Assembly: GCA_030760725.1 (NCBI GenBank)
Contig: JASWHV010000016.1
Location: 13,941,084 to 14,005,083, forward strand
Length of the DNA: 64,000 nt
Direction: 5' to 3'
From: Neostapfia colusana
Lineage: Eukaryota; Streptophyta; Magnoliopsida; Poales; Poaceae
How positions within the stretch are numbered: position 1 is the first letter of the stretch; each line of letters starts with the position of its first letter. Both the position numbers and the translations under genes were made by a program. The notes below the pieces were generated by a model. It made no database searches and was not told where the DNA came from. It saw only the letters and a list, made by a program, of their open reading frames with translations. Positions 34,461-46,680 of this stretch are shown piece by piece.

Positions 34461-37258
34461 ATGGCTTCCAACTTGCTTCCGACACGCCTCGTTCGCTCCT
34501 CCGAGCTCGGGCCAGTGCGCAGGCTGCTGGGCTGGCGCTCGGAAGAGCAGAAGCATCAGCTCCGCCGAGGATCTCTCCCCCTGGTCCTGGGAAAGGGGGA
34601 GATGGTCTTCTTTACCGCTTATGCTCTGGCGGGGTTCGTTCCTCCGATTTCTTCCTTCTTCGTCACACTGCTGGAGACATACCGTCTCCAACTCCACCAT
34701 CTCTCCCCCAACTCCCTCGCAATGGCGGCAGTTTTTGTCCACTTCTGCGAGATGTTCGTGGGGGTGCACGCCTCCGTGACGCTCTTCCGCCACTTCTTTG
34801 TGCTGCGTACGACCGGACGCGGCTCAAAGACTCAGATGGGGGCGTATTACTTCCAGCATCGCTGCAAAGACCCCAAGGTCTCCGGATACCTCCTGCCCTT
34901 CAGCGCATCAAGGTGGGAGAACTGGAGGGAGAGCTGGGTGGTAGTGCAGACCGATGAGCACGATCGCCTACAACTCCCAACCGCCAGCCCAACCACTGAT
35001 CGCCGCTTCTGGGAGGAGATCCCTGAGCTGGAGCAGGAGTACACTCCGGTCTTGGATCCGGTTCTTGGCCAACGAGGGGCTGACGTCTCTAATGGTGCTG
35101 ATGGACTTTGTGTCACGCCGCATTGCTCCCTTGCAGCAACGCAGCCGCCCAGCGTGGTACTACACCGGTGAGCAGGACTGTACGAGGCTGGAGAGAGGCC
35201 CCGACTCTGTCCCTTCCGACGAGGAGCTGGAGGAGATGGTGAGCAAGGTGAGCGGTGACTATATTCCCAGCGGCGTCCCCGTCGTTCCGCCTTCTGCCAC
35301 CCCCCTCTTCTTGGAGCCTCAGAGGAGGTCAGAGCTCCTGCGGAAGATGCCGAACCTTGATGATATCGGGATTGCCGTTCGTCAGGTCGGGGATGCCTTC
35401 CGGGGCATCACCATTTCAGGAACCGAGCACCCCGAATCAGGGCATGAGGCATCCACTGCTGCCAAACCTTCCCCCAGAGCCGACGGAACCCAAGCCGCCG
35501 ATAAAGGGAAAGAAAAAGAGCCGGCCGCCGGGCATCTAGAGAAAAAACGCGCTCGGTCTCCTCCGAGGGTGCCGCCTGTGCCAATCCAGGGTGCCGGAGC
35601 TACCTTGCTTCCATCTCCCGGAGGTGCTGGTCCATCGGGTGGCGACCCGAAGAGGTCCCGAGTGTCCCTCCCCGGCGGGTCTCTCCCTAGACAGCAGCCG
35701 TCCGAATCAGCCCAAGTATCTCGCCATCCTCCCTCGAGCGGTGGGGCTCCCAGGACGGATGTTGGTGCGGCGACGCCGGCGAGCGCGCCAGAGGTCCAGG
35801 CGTCCCATTCCATGACCGTTCCAGCCGCTGGTCCTCGTAGTTCAGCTACAGCCCAGAGGCCAGTGCAGCAAGCTCGCTGGAGCGCTCATGCCGCTCAGTA
35901 AGTGTTATTCTTTCTGAGTTATAGGAGTAGAGCTCCTGCCTCTTCTCTTATTCTGAGGGCTTCTTCTTCTTTGCAGGGACCGACCGGCTGCCAGGGGCGG
36001 GCCTCTTATCCGGCCGCCTTCAACCAGCGGGGACTCCGCGCCTCGGCACCTGGGGGCCGCGGCGGCCCCCATAGCTCCCAAATCGACAGGGGCAGTGGCC
36101 TCAGTGGCTGCATCTGCTCCTACCCGCCCTCCTTCACCAGCCCAGAAGCCAGGTCTTGAGACCGGGAGGGCCGCTGTAGGTGTGCCTGCTGGCCCCCTGG
36201 CCTGCTTAGGACAGCGCCCCCCCGTAGCTGCCGAGGCGCCGGCACTCCCGCCGGTCTTGGACTCGTCCGGGGGGTCCAGCGGCGTGACTCCTGCTCCCCC
36301 TGCTCCGGTACCCGTGTGGGACGCCATGGAGCGTGCCCAGACCAGCTCCTGGCAGCTCCAATCTGCCTTTGAGCAGGAGCGGAAGGCATTGGCCGGCGAG
36401 AGGGACTGCCTTCTCAGCTGGCAGCAGCGGGCCCGGGCAGACCTCGACTCAAGGCAGTCAAGGCTGGAGGCCATGAGTGCTCTGCTTGGCGCCCAGAAGA
36501 AGGCCATTAGCCGCTTGGAGCTAGAGGCCCAGCGGGTTCGTGCCACCTACCGCAAGGCTCTGGCCAAAGCTGAAGCCAAAGCCAAGGAGTGTTCCGCCGC
36601 CGCGGAGGAGTTGCAGCTGCAGGTAGCCCGTCGGGAGCATGCCGTCGCTGATCGGGAACGCGCTGCTGCAGACGAGGAGGAGAAGACCACCGCTCGGCTG
36701 AGGGCCAAGGTGGAGGAGCTAAGGGCTCGGACTGAGGAGTTGGAGCTCCGTGAGTCGGCTGTCGCCGCGAGGGAGGAGCAGTCTTCCAAGGAGCTTCAGG
36801 CGGCGATGGATCGCGAGCTAGCGGCCCGCCAAGAGGTAGAGAGGCTCCAGTCCCTGCGGACTGCCGAGGCCCAGGCGGTCTGGCATGCCATTACTAAGGC
36901 GGGATCCGCCTTGGCTCCTCTTGGTTTTAGCCCTGTGCAGGTGGAAACCCCAGCACGGCCGGTGTCCGAAGCGGCCCCAGCCCTTGAGTCTCTCGGCGAC
37001 GAGCTAGGTCGGCTTGAATCAGTGATCGCCGACGAGCTGGAAGCGGAAGGTCGGGGCCTTGCGAAGGAGGTTGCGATGCACGTTCTGTCGTGCTTCGTTA
37101 GCCGAGACCCTTCCTTTTCCCTGGGGCCGGTCCGTTTAGGACCCATCGCCGACCAGGAGGAAGCTGCCAGGGCCGAAGTCGAGGACTTAGCTGCCCTCGT
37201 GGCCTCTAGGTTTCATCGGGAGTCCGGGACCCCTAGGCACCCGCCCTCGTGTCTATAA
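34461..37258 (+). pseudogene. E3 antisense ORF (aORF), two exons, one frameshift
   Basis: Starts MASNLLPTRL. Residues about 50-200 resemble the plant 'putative gypsy type transposon' domain (Pfam PF04195, from memory of the family): hydrophobic FFTAY...HFCEMFVGVH...RHFF blocks. A +1 frameshift lies near 35060-35080. The second frame (RRIAPLQQR, WYYTG) continues through a Ser/Pro/Lys-rich part with KKRARSPP to 35897. A 79-nt intron (35898-35976; GTAAGT...TTTGCAG) joins codons in phase 2. Exon 2 is Ala/Pro-rich, then a long coiled coil (about 36330-36880), ending PPSCL at 37258. It is antisense to E3 gag-pol and is the fullest aORF in the window. Function is unknown; nucleic-acid or capsid-associated roles are only guesses. 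Confidence 0.75.
35898..35976 (+). other. Spliceosomal intron in the E3 aORF
   Basis: CTCA|GTAAGT at the 5' side and TTCTTCTTCTTTGCAG|GGAC at the 3' side, 79 nt. Without removal the frame hits TAA at 35899. With removal CA+G gives Gln and the coiled-coil frame continues. E5 has the same intron at 57420-57496. Confidence 0.8.
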
Positions 37259-38159
37259 GGCCCTGTACTTCTTTTGTTGAGTCTGTAGCCCAGCTCGTGG
37301 AGCCTTTGTATGGACAGACTCCTGTTTCTTTCTGTGTCTGCATGCCCTAGTCTTCTTCTTGGCCTTTCCCGACCGAGCCCTTAGCTCCGCAAAGGCTCGG
37401 AGGCCTTGACCAATCTCGAAGCTCTGCATGGACACCTTGTCCGGGTCCCCACTGTATACTAAGGGTTCCGGAGGTCTCCAGGACCCGCCTCACGAGATCG
37501 GAGGGGGGTCCGAGCCTGTTGGTCACGTGGCCAGCCCGGAGCTCCTGCCTGGGAGGAGGTCCGGGCCCGCAGGGCACGTGGAGGTCCCGGGCCTCTCCCT
37601 GCAGACCACGCGGCGATCCCGGAGCTCCCCTCGAAGAGGTGGGAGGCCCGGCCCTGCTGGACACGTGGGGCCTTCGGACCCCACCCCTGCGAGGGCTAGC
37701 CCTTTGATCTTACTTTAGGGTTTTTGGCCTACCGCGATCCCGTAGCGGCCCCCTGGTAGGTGCGTTCTATTGGGTGGATGCGCCTACCATACTCCTGCGG
37801 GGAGCTGAGGCTGAGAAATCCTGCACATAAGGAAAAAGTAATTCTCCTTGGGGGCTCCCCCCTCTATTCCTTAGTCATATCTGCAGCAAATTCCGACTAA
37901 AGATGAAAATGAGAAGAGGGAATTGAATGCATAGTGAGCACGCGTTAGTAGGGTAATCATAGAAATTTAATAAGTAAATTAAATGAGTACCAAAGAAGAG
38001 CAACGTAGGGTGGGCTTCTTTTCATATAAATTTCCATACGGGGGAAGGAGGGCCGCATATGTAGGCCACGACCCACCTGAAGGGAAGCAAGACTCTACGC
38101 GCTTGGGGTCGGAACCAGGCGAAGCTGAACGTAGTCCTGGACCGTCCCCTGAGGCTTAG
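37259..38159. other. E3 3' UTR (between aORF end and pol end)
   Basis: No ORF of note. It holds a short run of CACGTGG repeats (about 37500-37690) like those in the LTR U3, then an AT-rich stretch (37800-38150) that corresponds to the pol-proximal 3' UTR of E2 (49880-50200) and E4 (46680-46850). Confidence 0.6.
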
Positions 38160-40056
38160 TTGCTCCAAGCCCGGTTCATGGACTTTTATGGAAATTACTA
38201 TGAAAAGAAGGGCCTGCCTGATTGTTGCTCTAGGGGTAGAACTTACAGCGGTGTTCCGTGTTCCGAAGGTTCGGGAGCGGGTCCCTGTCTTCGGTTCTGG
38301 GGAATGGTCCCAGGCCCGGGATGTCCAGCCTCAGTACGGCAAATGGCCATGCGGGCTGGATCATCCGTACCGTCCAAGCCGGTGTATGGATCGGCTTGGC
38401 ATGGAACAGGCATGCCTAGCAGCTCTCGACCAGCTCGACGGCATCCTGGAGTGTTGCCGGCTAGTAGAAGCCATGCCGAAAGGCTTTACCGACAAGCGTG
38501 CGTGAGGAAGAATGACTCCCACATTCGCCTCCATGGATCTCAGAGAACAAGTCGCAGCCTTCCCCCTGGGTTATGCACCGCAATAGGATGTGGTTGGCGC
38601 CACGTCGGTAGAGATCCCCCTCTACCGCCATGTGTCTCTTAGCCATACGCGCAATCCGTTCAGCGGATACACGTTCATCAGGGAGGATATTGTCTTTCAA
38701 GTAGTCCCGGTCCTCCGTGATCCATGCATCGGGTCTGACTTGAGCATCTGGATCTTGAGCGCTGGGTTGCACGGAGTCCCCAGTGACGCTTATGATCCTT
38801 GGCGGCGCTCATGGCCGCCGGGACCGCCAGCTTCGAGGTGCTGGTCTAGCCCCCTTCGCCCGGCTCGGTGGGCTGGGCTGTGGGTCGCGGCAACGTCCTC
38901 TCGAGGCCCCCTTCAGGCACAGTGGCTCCGGTGGCAGTGGGGGCCCTCGTTGAAAGGTCGTCAGCTGCGGACTTGCTAGCGCGCGGTACGTGGTGCAGGT
39001 CCAAGGCGAGGGGGTTTGTCTCCGCCGTCTTGGTTGATAACCAGACTGGGGATTGCCCTGAGCCAACGACTAGCGAGAAGGATGAGCACTCCATACTCTG
39101 CTATGGTGTTGGCTGCCTTGGAATTGAGACGCGCCACATACCCAGACTGCTCCCCCGATGGCATGAGGAACAGTACGCTAGCATCGGCCCCCTGCTTTCG
39201 CGGGGAGCCGTGGGCGAACATCATTTGATGAGTCCTGATGAAGGTCAGGGCTCAGGGTCCTGTTTCATCGTCTTCATGGCCCCCTGAGCGTGCGTCTACT
39301 TCAACCACAAGTGAACTAATGCTCGGTTAATGTCTGTATGGCGGGAAAGGGAACCTAGATCAAACTTCAGTAGCTCCGCCGCCCATTCGGCGGCATCACC
39401 CGTCGCATGGAGCTGTGAGGGATAGCTTTTAGCCTGGGGAGATCGCCGGGTGCCCGACACTCGGGGGTCCTCAGGCTGCTTTGGACCTCACGGGAAACTC
39501 CGCTGTCGTCCTGGGGGCTCCGGGAGGTTGTGTCAGGGATCCGAGGTCTGGTCTTCTGGTGCTTGCTTCTTGGTAGCGGAACAGGTTACTGTGGTATGGG
39601 GTTAAAGCCATTGCGCGAAAACCAGAAATTCGTGGGACCCCTAGCTATGCCGAGTCGGCTTACACCGGGATTAGTAGGTAGGGGGCGCCCTTCAACTACT
39701 TCAGACACAGGGGTCTGATGGGAGCCCTAGCAAGCATTTGGGAAGCGCAGCATATCACAGCCTGGTGTCGAGTCTACTATTTGCTCTATCGGCCGAAAAG
39801 AAAATAGGTCTTTAGGACATGCCTTATTGAGACTGGTGTAGTGGATGCACTTCCGGAGCTTCTCGCTGGCCCTCGGGATAATAACACGGTTTGCCAAGCG
39901 CCGGGAGCGGCGGACTCTCCGTCTCGTCGGATGGCTGGACGTCGGGAAAGACCTTTAAGTAATGCTCCATCACCTCCCTGGGGATCTCTGGCCTCGGTGA
40001 TGGCTGTCATGCAGCACGTCGACCTCATGCCGGAGGGGGGCAACGAGCGCGCCTTC
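38160..40056 (-). pseudogene. E3 pol, heavily deleted
   Basis: On the minus strand, after the UAG at 40057-40059, there is an RT N-terminal stub (40043-39730) with the same deletion as E-1, then a jump into RNase H remnants and a second RNase H fragment (39224-38846; AEYG). Next come the pre-integrase region and zinc-binding part (38772-38460; HILLRC, ECGSHSSSR). The integrase core is missing, and only the end of the polyprotein (near 38240) follows. The RT core with YVDD is absent. It cannot encode active enzymes. Confidence 0.8.
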
Positions 40057-41957
40057 CTATATGCTACCCGGGCTCCCGGCTACCCGGGTGGTCTGGGTGG
40101 CATCGGCGCTGATTCGGATGAGCCTTGTGGGGACGTCGTCCTCATCAAGGGGTTGCACGCGGGGTGCGGCGGTAGAGGCATGGTGGCGTGCACTTGGATG
40201 GAGCTGGTTTGGTCCTGTACTGCCGAGGGCTGGCGCTCTAGTTGCTGTAAGCGCCCGAAGCCTTTCCAAGGCTAATACTGCGGCAACACGGTCTCCACAA
40301 CCTTGGGGACGCCTGTTGGTGTAGGCATCTTCAAGACAAGATAGCCGTAGTGGGCTATTGCCATGAATTGGTACAGGGCTGGCCTACCGATTGTGGCATT
40401 AAAGGGGAGATCAGTCTCGGCTGTGTCGACCAGAATGTACTTTGTCCGGTAGCTGTCCGGTGCCCCAAAGGTCACCGGGAGGCTGATGCGGCCGTAGGAA
40501 ACGACCTGTCCCGGCCCTACCCCTGAGAACGGGCTTGATGGGGCGAGCTTGGCCATCGGGATCTGCAGCTTCTGGAAGGCTGCGTGACTGATGAGGTTCA
40601 GTCCAGCCCCACCATCCACCAAAACGTGGTACATCTTCACGTTGGCGACGGTAAGGGCCACCACGAGCGGTAGTTGGCCGGCCCCAGCCATGTTCCTGGG
40701 GCAGTCGGTGTCATCAGAGCTGATGGGGGTTCCCATCCACCTGAGGTGCGGTACTGCACCTGGGAGGGGAGCCACCGACGCTACCGCTCGTCGCAAGGCC
40801 TTAGCCATGCTTCTGGTCGGGGGGTCAGCAGACCCGCCGAAGATGTCACAGGGCATCTTCCAGTGCTCGTCGTCACTGGAGATGGAGCTTCCATGATTGC
40901 GCGCTGCCTTTGCGGCGCGCCGGAGCTCCTGGAAATCCACCTGGCGGTCGTCGCCGTCTCGGGCCTCGACCTTCTCGTTGCCCTCCCTTACTATAGGATG
41001 GGGCATCAGCTAGGGGCTGCTTCCCCTTCCGGAAGCGCCCCGCGAGCTTCTGGATTTCCCGGCCTCTGGAGGAATTCCGCCGGGTTGGTGCTGCCGTCGT
41101 ACTTCTCAGGCGAGAGTGACCGAATCTTGCGCGGCCATTTTGTGAAGCGAAGGCAGGGCACGAGGGCCGCACACCCCGCTTCTGTCGCCGCAGGTTCTGA
41201 TGCCACGAATGCTTGGTTCGCGCTGAGCATCGCATGCTCCGGCGGCCATACACAGGACATACGACTGTGGGATATTGAGTAGCAGAGCTCTTCGCTGCAG
41301 CTAGCGCACCTTCACTAGGTACACCCAGCGCTACTGAAAACCTGACGCTGGTCGGAGCCGGCATTGCCGGGGTCGGCGCTGCCAGAGCCGGTTGCTGGCT
41401 CCCAGTGCAGGTATCGGCGCCGCGAATGCCTGGTCCTCCGCTGGCACAGTATGCCCCGGTATGGGCAAGGCCGCTCTATAGACCGGGGACGCCGTTTGCA
41501 GGGCATATGGTTGTGGCATATACTGCGCGACGTATGCCTGGGGCAGAGCCCGCGTAGCGAAGATCTGCCCTTCAGGCTGGGTCGAGGCCGACGTCAAGAC
41601 GGTCTACCTCGCGAATCCACTGCTGGGTCGCCGCCTGAGGCGCGTCCCCAGCAGGCGGATTGCGCAGTAGCGCCCTTGCTGAGGCTAGCGCACCCCCACC
41701 GGGTACGCCCGGCGCTACTGAAGGCCTGACGCTGGATGGAGCCTGCATTGCCGGGGTCGGCGCTGCCAGAGCTGTTTGCTGGCTCCCAGCTTGCCTTGTC
41801 GCACTCCGTCCTGAGTGTGTCATCATGTACTCTCCCCTGTGGTCACGGTTCGCTGTGACCGCGGAGAGGGAGAGTTTGCCGCTGAAGGAAGCTTGGTCAT
41901 CTTCGTCGGCGGAAACTCGCCGCGCTAGGGGAAAAGCCCCCTTCCTGCCGCGCCAAA
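40057..41957 (-). pseudogene. E3 gag-protease, rearranged
   Basis: The protease part is well kept (41006-40272; LVDGGAGLNLIS; ends shifted near 40270). It then reads to a TAG at 40057-40059. Gag is scrambled: the N-terminal part (41957-41598) jumps to the proline-rich region, part of the N-terminal sequence recurs at 41410-41290, and most of the capsid and knuckle region is lost before 41040. Breakpoints near 41598, 41410, 41283 and 41060 look like template-switch or illegitimate-recombination joints. Confidence 0.75.
41938..41955 (-). promoter_or_regulatory. E3 primer-binding site
   Basis: Minus strand TTTGGCGCGGCAGGAAGG directly inside the 5' LTR; one base different from E2 and E4 in the core. 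Confidence 0.6.
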
Positions 41958-42425
41958 TGTCGAAGTGTGCGATCGACACTTCCCCCGGGCCTGCACTGGG
42001 CAGCCCGCGGAGGTTCTTTTTTTGGAGGGGCTAGTTCCTAGCGGAGAGCTTGCGCGGATGGACGAGTTAGTGAGAGCTTGACACGGGAAGTTTTACGTGG
42101 TTCAGGCCGCCGGAGCGTAAAACCCTACGTCCACGGCGAGCTATGGAGCTCGCTGTATTGCTTGCTGCTCAGGGCCGGGGGCCTGAGCTTGGGGGTGAGT
42201 TACAGCTTGAGAGTGTATGGCTAGCGTATGCGTTGCAGAATGCGAACCCCTGCTATCGACGCCTACCCGATCCTTTTATAGTCCAAGGCTCGGGCGGCTT
42301 ACAAGGGAAGCCGGGACCCGACAGGTGGTCCCGGGAAGATTGTCTATTATCTACCGTATCTGTAGTTACGCCGGTGGTTGCCTCTGGTCGAAGGCTTCTG
42401 AGTCTTCATTTTGCCGCCCTGTCCA
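41958..42425 (-). repeat. E3 5' LTR, U3 part missing
   Basis: Minus-strand LTR from its U5 end (TGTCGAAGTG at 41958) through the TATA region to a break at CCA (42423-42425), where it meets an LTR of opposite orientation. About 630 bp of U3 are absent. Confidence 0.9.
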
Positions 42426-42912
42426 CTACGACTAGCATGCGGCATGGGCAGGGCGGCAAGATGAAGACTCAGAAGCCTTCGACCAGAGACAACTACCGGC
42501 ATAACTGCAGATACGGTAGATAATAGACAATCTTCCCAGGACCACCTGTCGGGTCCCGGCTCCCCTTGTAAGCCGCCCGAGTCTTGGACTATAAAAGGCT
42601 CGGGTAGGCGACGATAGCAAGGGTTCGCACTTCGCAACTCATACGCTAGCCATACACTTTCAAGCTGTAACTCACCCCCAAGCTCAGGACTCCGGCCCTG
42701 AGCAGCAAGCAATACAGCGAGCTCCCTAGCTCGCCGTGGACGTAGGGTTTTACGCTCCGGCGTACTGAACCACGTAAAACTCGCCGTGTCAAGCTCTTAC
42801 TAACTCGTCCATCTGCGCAAGCTCTCCACTAGGAACTAGCCCCACCGAAAAAAGAACCTCCGCGGGCTGCTCAGTGCAGGCCCGTGGGAAGTGTCGACAG
42901 AACACTTCGACA
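42423..42912 (+). repeat. E4 5' LTR, U3 part missing
   Basis: Plus-strand LTR from ccactacgactag to the U5 end CACTTCGACA at 42912. It is joined at its left to the E3 LTR through a shared CCA. The two arms form a long imperfect palindrome with a loop of about 20 bases. Confidence 0.9.
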
Positions 42913-42914
42913 TT

Positions 42915-42932
42915 TGGCGCGCCAGGAAGGGG
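42915..42932 (+). promoter_or_regulatory. E4 primer-binding site
   Basis: TGGCGCGCCAGGAAGGGG, identical to E2, two bases after the LTR. Confidence 0.65.
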
Positions 42933-42969
42933 GCTTTTCTCCTAGCGCGACGAGTTTCCGCCGACGAAG

Positions 42970-43620
42970 ATGACCAAGCTTCCTTCAGCGGCGAACTCTC
43001 CCCCCTTGCCTCTGCGGCCAACCGCGACCAGGGGGGAGTACATGTCGACACACTCGGGATGGAGTGTGTCGGTACAAGCTGGGAGCCAGCAACCGGCTCT
43101 GGCAGCGCCGACCCCGGCAATGCAGGCTCCAACCAGAATCAAGTCTTCAGTAGCGCTGGGTGTACCCAGTGGGGGTGCGCTGGCTGCAGCGAGAGCGCTA
43201 CTGTACAATCCGCCAGCTGGGGGTGCGCCTCAGGCAGCGACCCGGCAGTGGATCCGCGAGGTAGACCATCTCGTCGTCGCCGCCGCAAACCCTCGACTTC
43301 GGCGGGGACGACGCTCTGGCAAACCGGTCATGTCGCTTATGCGCGCACCATTGGTTGATGAGCAGACGGCAGACTCCAGCTCTACCAGGCCCCAATCGAC
43401 AGATCTGGGGACAGAGCTGGAGCGGTGTCGCCTGGGTCAAGATGCCCGGGTATACCTCGAGCAGCGCCGAGAAAGACGCCGTTACCAAGAGGCTGACGAC
43501 AGCATGACATCGGCCTCAACCCAGCCTAAAGAGCAGACCTTCGCCATGTGATCTCTGCCCCAGGCCTACGCCGTGCAGAATATGCCACAGTCATATGTCC
43601 TGCAGATGGCGCCCTCGGCC
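42970..43620 (+). pseudogene. E4 gag, N-terminal part only
   Basis: Starts MTKLPSAANSP as in E2 and runs to a TGA at 43549-43551. It is then readable to 43610, where it is joined to RNase H sequence. The join shares CGGCCC between the gag donor (cccggcctat in E2 near 27418) and the pol acceptor (cggccccctgcccg near 30113), so capsid, knuckle, protease and most of RT were removed by a microhomology deletion. Confidence 0.85.
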
Positions 43621-46600
43621 CCCTGCCCGCATCAAGGATGTTCAGAGACTCACGGGATGTCTAGCCGCGCTGAGTGGGTTTATACCGAGGCTAGCAGAGC
43701 GGGCACTCCCTTTCTTTAAGCTCCTGCGCGAGTCAGGCCCTTTTGCCTGGACTGACGAAGCAGAAGAGGCTTTCCAGGAGTTGAAGCGACTCCTGACGAC
43801 CATATCTATCATTGTAGCCCCTGAGCCCGGGGAGCACCTGCTGCTCTACATTGCGGCAACAACAGAAGTGGTGAGTATGGTCCTCGTCGCAGAACGGCCA
43901 GACCCCTCACCTTCGCAATCTGCTCCGGTAGCAGAAGACAGACGCCAGGAGGCCCCGCAGGGCCATGGTGGTCTCCCGGACCCCCCGGAGGTCCAGGTCG
44001 ACCTCCCGGAGGTCCAGGGCGGTCTCCCGGACCCCAAGGTAAATCCCCGGGGGCCAATTGGGACCTCCCGCAGCTCCCTCAAGACCCCCCGGAGCTCCCG
44101 AATAATCAAGATAGCTTAATGGCCTCTGGGTCCCAGTTCTCGGAGGCCCCCTTGGGTCCACTCACCTCCAACGGGCCAGGGCCAATGGACGAGGTCCTCC
44201 CAAACCTAAGAGAGAGGGTTCGAACCATACAAAGGCCTGTCTACTACATCAGCGAAGTACTTCATGATGCCAAGACAAGGTACCTAGAAGTCCACAAGCT
44301 GCTGTATGCGGTGCTCGTGGCCTCCAGGAAGCTCCGCCATTACTTCCAGGCCCACCGGGTCTCGGTAGTCACCTCGTATCTGCTGAAGACAATTCTGCAC
44401 AGCCCCCATGCGACTGGCAACGTTGCTAAATGGGCGGCGGAGCTGGCGGAGTTTGAGCTGTACTTCCTCCCACGCCAAGAAGTCAAGAGCCAAGCACTGG
44501 CTGACTTTGTGACGGAGTGGACACCGACGAAGACTGATCCAGGGGGCCATGAAGGCGGTGAGCCAGAGCACCAAGCTCCGGTGTTTACCGAACCCCACTG
44601 GACACTTTTCTTTGACGGCTCCTTGCAAAAGCAGGGGGCCGGTGCCGGCGTACTGCTCCTCATGCCATCGGGGGAACAGTTTGGGTATATGGTGCGTCTA
44701 AATTTCAAGGCAACCAACAACATGGCGGAGTATGAAGCACTCATCTTTGGCCTGCAGACAGCCCTGTCTCTAGGCGCTCGCCAGTTGTTGGCACAGGGCG
44801 ACTCCCAACTGGTCATCAAACAAGTCAAGGGTGAATGCTCCTGCAATGACCCGCAGCTAGCTGCGTATCTGCTTCACGTGCAGATGTTGGAGAAAGAATT
44901 CCTCGCCTTGGACCTGCATCACATACCGCGCGCTGGTAATGCCGCAGCTGATGACCTTTCAACGAAGGCTTCCACCGGAGCCCCCGTGCCCGAAGGAGTT
45001 TTCGAGCGGACGTTGCTGCGGCCTACAGCCCGGCCCGCTGAGACGGGCGAAGGGGGCTTGACCAGCACCTCGAAGCTGGTGGTCTCGGCGGCCCTACAGC
45101 CATGGATGCCGCCAAGGATCGTAAGCGTCACTGGGGACTCCGTGCAACCCAGCGCTCAAGATCCAGAAGCTCAAGTCAGACCCGATGCATGGATCACGGA
45201 GATCCGGGACTACTTGAAGGACAATATCCTCCCTGATGAACATGCAACCGCTGAACGGATTATGCGTATGGCTAAGAGGTACGTGCTGGTGGAGGGGGAT
45301 CTCTACCGGCGTGGCGCCAACCACATCCTATTGCGGTGCATAACCCAGGGGGAAGGCTGCGACTTGCTCGCTGAGATCCATGGAGGCGAATGTGGGAGTC
45401 ACTCTTCCTCACGCACGCTTGTCGGTCAAGCCTTCCGGCATGGCTTCTACTGGCCGACAGCACTCCAGGATGCCGTCAAGCTGGTCGAGAGCTGCAAGGC
45501 GTGCCAGTTCCATGCCAAGCAGATCCATACACCGGCTCAGGCGGTACAGATGATCCCGCCCTCGTGGCCATTTGCCGTATGGGGGCTGGACATCTTGGGA
45601 CCATTTCCCAGAACCGTCAGGGGATTTCGGTACCTCTATGTCGCCATCGACAAGTTCACCAAGTGGCCGGAAGCTACACCAGTTGTCACCATCAACAAAC
45701 AATCCGCAGTAAAGTTCATCAAGTCTATTGTCTGCCGGTTCAGGGTCCCGAACAGAATCATCACCGACAACGGGACCCAGTTCACCAGCGCAGCATTCCA
45801 AGACTACTGCGAGGGCCTTGGTATTCAGGTGTGCTATGCCTCTGTCGCCCACCCGAGGAGCAATGGGCAAGTTGAGAGGGCCAACGCGGAGATTCTCCGG
45901 GGCCTTAAGACTCGCACCTTCGCCAGCCTGAAGAAACATGGAGCCAACTGGGTAGATGAGCTTCCGAGCACACTATGAGCTAACCGGACATCCCAGAGCC
46001 GGGCCACCGGGGAGACACCCTTCTTCATGGTGTATGGGGCCGAAGCTGTACTTCCCCCAGAAATCACCATGAAGTCTCACCGTGTCCGGGCTTACGACGA
46101 AGCCGCGCAGGACAACCTCCGGCATGGAGAAATCGACCTCGTCGACGAGGTCCGATTACATGCAGAACTCTGCAATGCGCGGTGCAGACAAGCGCTTCGG
46201 CGCTACCACCAGAGGTCTGTGCGTGCCCGGGAGCTGCAGGAAGGCGACCTAGTGTTGCGGCGCATACTTTCTCACGAAGGGGCCCACAAACTCTTCCCTA
46301 GTTGGGAAGGCCCCTTCCGGCTCGCGAAAGTATGCCGCCCCGGGTGTGTGCACCTTTCCACCGAGGATGGGGACCAGCTCCCGAACCCTTGGAACATAGA
46401 ACACCTCCGTAAGTTCTACCCCTATAGCAAAAATAGGACAGTACTTTCTTTTCGTAATAAACTCCACAGAGTCCAGGAGCAGCGCTCGGAGCAGCTAAGC
46501 CCCAGGGGACGGTACAGGACTACGTTCAGCTTTGCCTGGTTCCGACTCCAAGCGTGTAGAGTCTTGCTTCCCCTCTTAATGGGGCAGGTCGTGGCCTCCA

Positions 46601-46680
46601 TGTTTAGCCTGCCTTCCTCCTGTGAAAAGTTGTGCGAAAAGAAATCTGCTCTACTTTGCTCTTTCCTCGTACTCATTTAA
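43616..46680 (+). pseudogene. E4 pol: RNase H, second RNase H, integrase
   Basis: Begins downstream of the RT active site (PPARIKDVQ) and has a frameshift in the proline/acidic linker near 44050. It is then open from 44119 through the second RNase H (FFDGS near 44610, AEYEA near 44725) and integrase (WGLDI near 45585; ITDNG near 45762; NGQVERAN near 45865). TGG-to-TGA occurs at 45976-45978. The normal end, FYP-TAG, has become FYP-TAT, adding about 80 foreign residues before TAA at 46678-46680. It is the uninterrupted reference for the E2 pol end. Confidence 0.85.
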
